Shown here in pieces: positions 1-5,424 of a DNA stretch of 5,424 nucleotides. Each line of letters opens with the position of its first letter. The first letter of the stretch is position 1. The notes below the pieces were generated by a model. That model ran no database searches. It was not told the origin of the DNA and saw only the letters and a program-made list of their open reading frames with translations. Position numbers and translations under genes: made by a program. The stretch is from an uncultured Collinsella sp. (GTDB taxonomy: Bacteria > Actinomycetota > Coriobacteriia > Coriobacteriales > Coriobacteriaceae), in contig URVD01000127.1 of NCBI GenBank assembly GCA_900551195.1, forward strand, positions 1 through 5,424, in the 5' to 3' direction.

Positions 1-30
1 AGGTCTATGCCTTGCCTTTTTCATGCCAAC

Positions 31-118
31 TTGTACGTCCTGGACGGCGCTCGCTGACTTATGCTCATCCTGCGGCGCTGCCTTTGTTGGTGTAAAGGTG
101 TCAGATTGCTTTGCGCCA
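31..118 (+). repeat. Degenerate repeat copy R1, ending in a small hairpin
   Basis: This is the first of three related copies. Positions 51-90 match 161-200 in R2 at 38 of 40 bases, and 85-118 match 267-300 in R3 at 30 of 34 bases. The 3' end folds as a hairpin: TGGTGTAAAG (88-97) pairs with CTTTGCGCCA (109-118) over 10 positions, with two G.U pairs and an 11-base loop containing GTCAG. The upstream part (31-50) is only loosely similar to 141-160. No T-tract follows, so it does not look like a terminator. Function is unknown; a decayed REP- or MITE-like element or a structured RNA would fit. Confidence 0.75.
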
Positions 119-140
119 TGCCCTCCTCTTTCACGTCACC

Positions 141-200
141 TTGCTCGCTCTGGTGGGCTTTCGCTGACTTATGCTCAACCTGCGGCGCTGCCATTGTTGG
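141..200 (+). repeat. Degenerate repeat copy R2, without intact hairpin
   Basis: Positions 161-200 are 38/40 identical to 51-90. A 16-base exact match links 140-155 (CTTGCTCGCTCTGGTG) with 213-228 at the start of R3. After 200 the sequence runs into a G-rich stretch (TTGGCGCAGGGGGCGG) where R1 and R3 carry the hairpin, so the 3' part seems lost or rearranged. Offsets to R1 (110) and R3 (73) differ, so this is not a regular tandem array. Confidence 0.7.
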
Positions 201-213
201 CGCAGGGGGCGGC

Positions 214-300
214 TTGCTCGCTCTGGTGCCTGTTCGCTGTCCGTTCTCTGCCCGCGACGTTTCTGCTGTTGGTGCAAAGGGGTCAGGTTACTTTGCGCCA
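214..300 (+). repeat. Degenerate repeat copy R3, ending in a small hairpin
   Basis: It begins with the exact repeat shared with 140-155, diverges through 240-266, and ends in the R1-like segment 267-300. TGGTGCAAAG (270-279) pairs with CTTTGCGCCA (291-300) over 10 positions including one G.U pair; T269-A301 adds one more. The 11-base loop (280-290) shares the GTCAG core with the loop of R1. Three of the four differences between the two 34-base copies fall in the loop and the fourth changes C-G to U.G, so pairing is kept. The hairpin lies 6 bases before the large stem-loop at 308-376. Confidence 0.7.
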
Positions 301-307
301 AAAGGGG

Positions 308-376
308 AAGTTGCGGTGGAATAGTTCCCGTTTGGCCGTCTTGAGGGGTTAAACAGGAGCTATTTCACCGCAACTT
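308..376 (+). repeat. Large imperfect palindrome / 30-position stem-loop
   Basis: Arm 308-337 pairs with arm 347-376 around a 9-base loop (338-346). Of 30 positions, 25 are Watson-Crick, four are G.U (319/365, 325/359, 334/350, 335/349) and one is a C/A mismatch (329/355). All four wobbles pair only in + strand RNA. No T-run follows the 3' arm (next bases ATCGATGG), so it is not a standard intrinsic terminator. No target-site duplication is visible at its edges. It could be a REP-like palindrome, a palindromic MITE remnant, or part of a structured RNA together with the hairpin at 269-301. Confidence 0.8.
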
Positions 377-438
377 ATCGATGGCGTGTTTGGTTGGTGC
401 CTGTTGATGGTCTGGGTATCGGGGAGGGCGGGCTCCGT

Positions 439-444
439 TATAAT
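439..444 (+). promoter_or_regulatory. -10 element TATAAT of the DUF1846 gene
   Basis: A perfect TATAAT lies 40 bases upstream of the chosen start codon, putting transcription start near 450-452 and giving a leader of about 33 bases. No convincing -35 hexamer is present at 16-18 bases upstream; TTGATG (404-409) is too far away at 29 bases. The promoter may depend on an activator or on the near-consensus -10 alone. Confidence 0.6.
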
Positions 445-472
445 CGCCTAGAACATTAAATGGAAACGGGAC

Positions 473-477
473 GGGAG
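473..477 (+). promoter_or_regulatory. Ribosome binding site GGGAG fixing the start at 484
   Basis: GGGAG lies 6 bases before ATG 484. The in-frame upstream ATG at 460 has no such site and would lie only about 9 bases from the predicted transcription start, so 484 is preferred. Confidence 0.7.
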
Positions 478-483
478 CCATAT

Positions 484-1965
484 ATGCGCCAGGGTTTCGA
501 CAACGCGAAGTATATCGAGCTGCAGGCTGCTCACATTAAGGAGCGCATCTCGCAGTTTGGTGGCAAGCTCTATTTGGAGTTTGGCGGTAAGCTGTTCGAT
601 GACTATCATGCGAGCCGCGTGCTACCGGGTTTTGAACCGGACAGCAAGTTCCGCATGCTCAAGAGCATCGCCGACGATGTCGAGGTTATCATCGCAATCA
701 ACGCGAACCACATCGAGAAAAACAAGGCTCGTGGTGACCTCGGTATTACCTATGACGAGGATGTGCTGCGCCTGGTTGACCTGTTCCGCGGCAACGGCTT
801 TGCTGTCGCGGCCGTGGTCATCACCCAGTACGCCGGCCAGCCTGCTGCCGATGTGTTCCGCAACCGCCTGAACGCGCTCGGTATTCCCGCCAAGCTGCAC
901 TATCCCATCGAGGGGTATCCGCACGATGTCGATCTGATCGTGTCCGACGATGGCTACGGCAAGAACGAGTTTGTCGAGACCACCCGACCGCTCGTTGTCG
1001 TGACGGCACCCGGCCCCGGCTCGGGCAAGCTCGCCACTTGCCTCTCGCAGCTGTATCACGAGCATAAGCACGGTACCGCCGCCGGCTATGCCAAGTTTGA
1101 GACCTTCCCGGTTTGGAATCTGCCCCTTACGCATCCGGTCAATATTGCCTACGAGGCCGCCACGGCTGACCTCGACGACGCCAATATCATCGATTCGTTC
1201 CACCTTGAGGCCTACAACAAGACCACGGTCAACTACAACCGCGACGTCGAGGCCTTCCCGGTAGTCCGTGCCCTGATGGAAAAGATCCTGGGCAAGAGCC
1301 CCTACCAGAGCCCTACGGACATGGGCGTCAATATGGTCGGCTTTGCCATCACCGATGACGATGCCTGCCGCGACGCTTCCAAGATGGAGATCGTCCGCCG
1401 CTACTTTACCGCGGTCGAAAATGTGCGCCGTACCGGCGTGGGCGATGAGCAAGTCGACCGTCTCAAGATTATTATGAAGAAAGCCGGCATCGATAAGAAC
1501 TACTCACCGGCGCGCTCGGCGGCCCTCACCAGGGAGCAGCTGACGGGTGGTCCCGTGGGTGCCATGGTCATGCCCGATGGCTCCGTGGTGACCGGTAAGA
1601 CCTCCACGCGCCTGGGCGCCGCAAGTTCGCTCATTATGAACGCCCTCAAGCATGTCTCGGGCGTCGACCTTGAGCTCGAGGTCATTAGCGATGAGGCGAT
1701 CGAGCCCATCAGCAAGCTCAAGACGCATTTCCTGGGCAGCAAAAACCCGCGCCTCCACACCGACGAGACGCTTATGGCGCTGTCGATCACCTCGGCCACG
1801 AGTGAGACGGCCGCTCGCGTCCTTTCGGGCCTGGAGCAGCTGCGCGGTTGCGATGCCTTCTTTAGCGTGATTATCTCGCCGACGGACGAGACGGTACTGC
1901 GCAAACTGGGTATCAACGTGTGCTGCGAGCCCAAGTTTGAGCGCCGCGGTTTCTTCCATCGCTAA
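484..1965 (+). CDS. DUF1846 (UPF0371) family protein, function unknown
   Basis: The 493-residue product begins MRQGFDNAKYIELQAAHIKE, followed by the strongly conserved FGGKLYLEFGGKLFDDYHAS (residues 25-44) that I recognise from DUF1846/UPF0371 proteins of Firmicutes and Actinobacteria. Those are about 490-505 residues long, so this is full length. A glycine-rich GPGSGK (177-182) at the end of a predicted beta strand (VVVTAP) resembles a P-loop and suggests nucleotide or phosphate binding, though biochemical activity is not established to my knowledge. A second conserved-looking block is near 352-385 (QLTGGPVGAMVMPDGSVVTG). No signal peptide or membrane segment is seen, so it should be cytosolic. 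The start at ATG 484 follows from its ribosome site and from the usual N-terminus of the family. Its own promoter and terminator indicate a single-gene unit. Family assignment is secure; function is not. Confidence 0.93.
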   Translation: MRQGFDNAKYIELQAAHIKERISQFGGKLYLEFGGKLFDDYHASRVLPGFEPDSKFRMLKSIADDVEVIIAINANHIEKNKARGDLGITYDEDVLRLVDLFRGNGFAVAAVVITQYAGQPAADVFRNRLNALGIPAKLHYPIEGYPHDVDLIVSDDGYGKNEFVETTRPLVVVTAPGPGSGKLATCLSQLYHEHKHGTAAGYAKFETFPVWNLPLTHPVNIAYEAATADLDDANIIDSFHLEAYNKTTVNYNRDVEAFPVVRALMEKILGKSPYQSPTDMGVNMVGFAITDDDACRDASKMEIVRRYFTAVENVRRTGVGDEQVDRLKIIMKKAGIDKNYSPARSAALTREQLTGGPVGAMVMPDGSVVTGKTSTRLGAASSLIMNALKHVSGVDLELEVISDEAIEPISKLKTHFLGSKNPRLHTDETLMALSITSATSETAARVLSGLEQLRGCDAFFSVIISPTDETVLRKLGINVCCEPKFERRGFFHR

Positions 1966-1999
1966 GTTTGAAGCACCGCGGTAATTGCATTGCATTTTG

Positions 2000-2032
2000 G
2001 CCGTATCGGGTTAGCGCCCGGTACGGCTTTTT
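2000..2032 (+). terminator. Intrinsic terminator of the DUF1846 gene
   Basis: GCCGTATCGGG (2000-2010) pairs with CCCGGTACGGC (2017-2027): 11 pairs with one T.G, a 6-base loop TTAGCG, then TTTTT (2028-2032). It starts 34 bases after the stop codon. Confidence 0.92.
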
Positions 2033-2098
2033 GATCAATAAAGCGCCTATTTCGGCGAAAAATAGCTGTTTACCTGCCTAGAAACAATTTGAGCGGTA

Positions 2099-2104
2099 TA
2101 CAAT
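2099..2104 (+). promoter_or_regulatory. Possible -10 element TACAAT for the winged-helix gene
   Basis: TACAAT, overlapped by TATACA at 2097-2102, is the best -10 candidate between the terminator and the gene. No good -35 hexamer is correctly spaced; TTTACC (2069-2074) is too far upstream. Transcription would start near 2111, giving a leader of about 110 bases. Confidence 0.4.
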
Positions 2105-2118
2105 AACCGTAACTGTTT

Positions 2119-2188
2119 CATCCTTAGCGGGATGCCGCATGATGGATATTACCTGCCATCGTGAGGTGTGTCGGTCGCGCACGGCGCG
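2119..2188 (+). other. Structured 5' leader with three possible hairpins
   Basis: Three hairpins can form one after another: CATCC (2119-2123) with GGATG (2130-2134) plus a T.G pair and a 4-base loop; CATGATGG (2138-2145) with CCATCGTG (2156-2163), 8 pairs including one T.G and a 10-base loop; and CGCGC (2176-2180) with GCGCG (2184-2188) around ACG. All lie between the predicted transcription start and the Shine-Dalgarno site of the winged-helix gene. The middle one is the most convincing; the outer two are short and could be chance in GC-rich DNA. I do not recognise a known riboswitch here. Confidence 0.35.
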
Positions 2189-2210
2189 TTAGATGCTCGT
2201 GCTCGGTTTG

Positions 2211-2216
2211 AGGAGG
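2211..2216 (+). promoter_or_regulatory. Shine-Dalgarno AGGAGG fixing the start at 2222
   Basis: A perfect AGGAGG lies 5 bases before ATG 2222. The in-frame GTG at 2168 has only a GAGG one base away, so it is not a credible start. Confidence 0.85.
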
Positions 2217-2221
2217 CTGCT

Positions 2222-2560
2222 ATGGCGGGCAAGGGTCGTGCGAGTGTCAACGATATGAAGCGTGTCGAGGTGCTGGTGTTGATGGAGATCGACCAGCAAA
2301 CTGAAGACAATGGCGGGCCGTATGGTTTCTCGCGCAAAACGCTTGCCGAGCGCGTGGGGGTTTCGCCGTATCGTGCCCGCGCCGCAATCGATCGCTTGGA
2401 TTCCGAAGGCATGATTGATGTCGTCTCGCGTTATAGCGACGACGGCGGTCAGCTTGCAAATGGCATTTGCCTCACCGAACGTGGTGAGTGGTATCTTGAG
2501 GGCGTCCGTACCGGCATGCTCGTTCAAGAAATGCTTGAGGACGAGGTTGCTGATCGATAG
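2222..2560 (+). CDS. Small winged-helix DNA-binding protein
   Basis: The product is 112 residues and looks like a single-domain winged helix-turn-helix regulator. Residues 11-27 form a first helix (DMKRVEVLVLMEIDQQT). FSRKTLAERVGV (36-47) and SPYRARAAIDRLDSEGMI (48-65) have the pattern of the HTH, with SPYRARAAIDRL as the likely recognition helix. Residues 65-84 (beta strand, DDGGQ turn, ICLT strand) would be the wing, and 85-108 a C-terminal helix that may serve in dimerisation. No ligand-binding or enzymatic domain is attached. The layout resembles short MarR-, PadR- or GntR-N-terminal-type domains, but I cannot assign a family or target. It is transcribed alone, between the terminators at 2000-2032 and 2585-2617, behind a long leader. 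Translation should be efficient given the perfect Shine-Dalgarno. DNA binding is inferred from predicted fold only. Confidence 0.82.
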   Translation: MAGKGRASVNDMKRVEVLVLMEIDQQTEDNGGPYGFSRKTLAERVGVSPYRARAAIDRLDSEGMIDVVSRYSDDGGQLANGICLTERGEWYLEGVRTGMLVQEMLEDEVADR

Positions 2561-2584
2561 CAGCATGTAACCCTTGCCATAGCG

Positions 2585-2617
2585 ACGCCGCCTGGGAAAC
2601 CGGGCGGCGTTTTGTTT
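2585..2617 (+). terminator. Intrinsic terminator with GAAA tetraloop
   Basis: ACGCCGCCTGG (2585-2595) pairs with CCGGGCGGCGT (2600-2610): 11 pairs with one T.G, closed by a GAAA tetraloop (2596-2599) and followed by TTTGTTT (2611-2617). It starts 24 bases after the winged-helix stop and separates that gene from pyrG. Confidence 0.9.
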
Positions 2618-2651
2618 CAAGATTGAGAAATGCAATCTCACGCGAGAAAAA

Positions 2652-2683
2652 TTGCGAACGGTCCGCGGCGCGAGTATTACAAT
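2652..2683 (+). promoter_or_regulatory. Probable pyrG promoter
   Basis: TTGCGA (2652-2657) can act as -35. Two overlapping -10 candidates follow: TATTAC (2675-2680) at the ideal 17-base spacing, and TACAAT (2678-2683), a better hexamer but at 20 bases. Either places transcription start near 2687-2690. An imperfect inverted repeat GCGAAC-G-GTCCGC (2654-2666, one mismatch) overlaps the -35 and could be an operator, although such short matches arise by chance in GC-rich DNA. Confidence 0.5.
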
Positions 2684-2688
2684 GAAGA

Positions 2689-2720
2689 CCCGTAAGATGT
2701 GGATAAACAACTTCTACGGG
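2689..2720 (+). promoter_or_regulatory. pyrG leader hairpin at the predicted transcript 5' end
   Basis: CCCGTA (2689-2694) is perfectly complementary to TACGGG (2715-2720). The stem may gain AG (2695-2696) with CT (2711-2712) across a two-base bulge. The 5' arm begins almost exactly at the predicted transcription start, and the 3' arm ends 6 bases before the weak AGGT (2727-2730) ribosome site. It may affect translation initiation or mRNA stability. No T-run follows, so it is not a terminator. Confidence 0.4.
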
Positions 2721-2732
2721 AAGCGCAGGTAA

Positions 2733-4400
<1,668 letters not shown>

Positions 4401-4402
4401 GG

Positions 4403-5344
4403 GTGCCGGCGAATAAGGAACATACCGAAGCTACTCCCTCGTCGCTCGCCGTGGCGGCGGGGGAGTATCTCGATTACCTCGCGGTCGAGCGGGGTTTGGC
4501 GCGCAACACGATTGCGGCCTATCGTCGTGACCTGACGACGTACTGCGCCTATCTGGAGCGGGCGGGTATTGTGTCTTTTGAAGAGGTGACCCGTCAGGTC
4601 GTGGAGGGCTTTGTCGCCGACCGTCGCGATGGGGGCTATTCCGATGCCTCGGTGGAGCGTGCGCTTGCGGCCGTGAAGGGCCTGCATGCCTTTTTGGTGC
4701 GCGATGGGATTGTGGCCCAAAATCCAACGGCGGCGTTGCGCCTGCCTAAAAAGGCTGAGCGTTTGCCGGAGTATCTATCGGTGGAGGATGTCTCGGCGCT
4801 GCTCGATCAAGACTTCCCCGAGGGCGAGATGGGCTTGCGCGACCATGCCATCTTGGAAGTGCTCTACGGATGCGGTTTGCGTGTGAGCGAGTTGGTGGGG
4901 CTCGATGTGGGCGATATCCATATCGACGATGGCTTTGTGCTCGTTCGCGGTAAGGGCTCAAAGGAACGCCTGTCCCCGTTGGTGGGAAGCGCGGCGCGAG
5001 CTCTGACGCTTTATGTAACTGAGGGGCGTTCTCGCTTGGCGGCCCATGCCCGCGGAACCGAGACCTCGGCGGTCTTTTTAAATAAGAACGGCCGCCGTCT
5101 GTCGCGCCAGGGCATCCATGCCATCTGTGAGCGCTACGGGCGCCAGGTGGGACTGGTGGGGCTCCATCCCCATACCTTGCGCCACTCCTTTGCCACCCAC
5201 ATGCTCGCGGGCGGTGCCGACCTGCGTGTGCTGCAGGAGATTTTGGGCCATGCCGATATTTCGACCACGCAGGTCTACACGCATGTCGACCGAACGCAAC
5301 TGACCGAGGTCTATCTGGCGGCGCATCCGCTAGCACATCGCTAG
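4403..5344 (+). CDS. xerD: Xer-type tyrosine recombinase, probably XerD
   Basis: Xer recombinases act in pairs at dif near the replication terminus to resolve chromosome dimers. The 313-residue product has an N-terminal SAM-like core-binding domain (about 15-105, including RGLARNTIAAYRRDL) and a C-terminal catalytic domain (about 120-305). The full tyrosine recombinase set is visible: R160 in GCGLRVSEL, K184 in RGKGSKER, H257 and R260 in HPHTLRHSFATHML, H283 in LGHADIS, and nucleophile Y292 in TTQVYTHV. Length is slightly above the usual 295-310 because of a variable N-terminal tail. GTG 4403 is chosen because it is 2 bases past the pyrG stop and precedes the conserved domain; no good Shine-Dalgarno is seen, so translation may be coupled to pyrG. 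Codon choice is more relaxed than in pyrG, with more TTG Leu. XerD rather than XerC is inferred from the C-terminal HPLA-like tail and from position near pyrG, as in mycobacteria. Confidence 0.9.
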   Translation: MPANKEHTEATPSSLAVAAGEYLDYLAVERGLARNTIAAYRRDLTTYCAYLERAGIVSFEEVTRQVVEGFVADRRDGGYSDASVERALAAVKGLHAFLVRDGIVAQNPTAALRLPKKAERLPEYLSVEDVSALLDQDFPEGEMGLRDHAILEVLYGCGLRVSELVGLDVGDIHIDDGFVLVRGKGSKERLSPLVGSAARALTLYVTEGRSRLAAHARGTETSAVFLNKNGRRLSRQGIHAICERYGRQVGLVGLHPHTLRHSFATHMLAGGADLRVLQEILGHADISTTQVYTHVDRTQLTEVYLAAHPLAHR

Positions 5345-5353
5345 CACCTCGCT
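5328..5353 (+). repeat. 11-bp tandem duplication across the xerD stop codon
   Basis: CGCTAGCACAT (5328-5338) is followed directly by CGCTAGCACCT (5339-5349), 10 of 11 identical, and then by a partial third unit CGCT (5350-5353). The second unit supplies the xerD stop TAG (5342-5344). The duplication probably arose by slippage and affects only the last few residues, beyond the catalytic core. Confidence 0.7.
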
Positions 5354-5360
5354 GACCTGC

Positions 5361-5374
5361 ATATTTATAAATAT
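5361..5374. promoter_or_regulatory. Perfect 14-bp all-AT palindrome after xerD
   Basis: ATATTTATAAATAT is identical to its reverse complement and consists only of A and T, in otherwise GC-rich surroundings. It lies 17 bases past the xerD stop. With no loop bases it is more likely a duplex protein-binding site or a promoter core (TATAAA at 5366-5371) than an RNA hairpin. The right flank, AAATATTAAAT (5369-5379), matches the XerD arm of E. coli dif at 8 of 11 positions, but the left side does not fit a dif site with normal spacing. The remaining bases to the window end hold an ATG at 5419 with no visible ribosome site. Confidence 0.4.
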
Positions 5375-5424
5375 TAAATGGGACGGGCCCCAGATTGCCG
5401 ATACGCACTTTTGCGCGCATGGGC

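Noticed and set aside
31..300. CRISPR array
   Set aside because: Only three copies, with unequal spacing (110 and 73), diverged units and no conserved direct repeat with uniform spacers.
23..352. Open frames of 109 and 87 codons in the repeat region
   Set aside because: They run through the repeats and into the large palindrome, lack ribosome sites, and their translations are Cys/Leu/Ala-rich with no recognisable domain.
308..376. Intrinsic terminator
   Set aside because: No T-tract follows the 3' arm and the stem is far longer than typical.
460..483. Upstream ATG for the DUF1846 gene
   Set aside because: It has no ribosome site and nearly coincides with the predicted transcription start; the family N-terminus fits ATG 484.
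622..1452. 276-codon open frame on the - strand opposite the DUF1846 gene
   Set aside because: Antisense shadow with no recognisable domain; the + strand gene is clearly real.
2168..2221. GTG start extending the winged-helix protein by 18 residues
   Set aside because: ATG 2222 has a perfect AGGAGG at 5 bases, whereas the GTG has none at usable spacing.
2684..2700. Bacillus-type pyrG attenuation by reiterative G addition
   Set aside because: No GGG run occurs at the predicted start and no terminator hairpin with T-run lies in the leader.
5352..5379. Canonical dif site
   Set aside because: Only the right arm resembles the E. coli sequence; in a 28-bp alignment without gaps the left arm and centre do not match.
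4746..5420. 224-codon open frame on the - strand reaching nearly to the window end
   Set aside because: It is opposite the catalytic core of xerD and is rich in Arg, Pro and His, as expected of a shadow.

Overview
The window looks like a piece of a GC-rich actinobacterial chromosome, most likely a Coriobacteriia member such as Collinsella. That rests on base composition, gene content and a pyrG-xerD arrangement resembling other Actinobacteria. It is inference; no rRNA or other marker is present to settle it.

Layout, all on the + strand. Positions 1-438 hold no credible gene. They contain three degenerate copies of a repeat (31-118, 141-200, 214-300), two of which end in a small hairpin with a conserved GTCAG loop core, followed by a large 30-position stem-loop (308-376). 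A strong TATAAT (439-444) then starts a DUF1846/UPF0371 gene (484-1965) that ends at a textbook intrinsic terminator (2000-2032). After a leader that can fold into three hairpins comes a small winged-helix DNA-binding protein (2222-2560), closed by a GAAA-tetraloop terminator (2585-2617). A new promoter (about 2652-2683) drives pyrG, CTP synthase (2739-4400). xerD, a Xer-type tyrosine recombinase (4403-5344), follows after only 2 bases and is probably co-transcribed. The last 80 bases contain an 11-bp duplication across the xerD stop codon and a perfect 14-bp all-AT palindrome.

The proteins are mostly housekeeping: nucleotide synthesis (PyrG), chromosome dimer resolution (XerD), one conserved protein of unknown role (DUF1846) and one small regulator with no recognised target. 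The two terminators split the window into three transcription units: the DUF1846 gene alone, the winged-helix gene alone, and pyrG-xerD.

The least ordinary parts are non-coding. The 5' repeat/hairpin cluster has sequence differences that preserve base pairing as + strand RNA, which suggests a structured RNA or REP-like element. The pyrG leader has a hairpin whose 5' arm begins with CCC at the predicted transcription start, which raises the possibility of CTP-sensitive control. An AT palindrome lies directly behind the recombinase gene.
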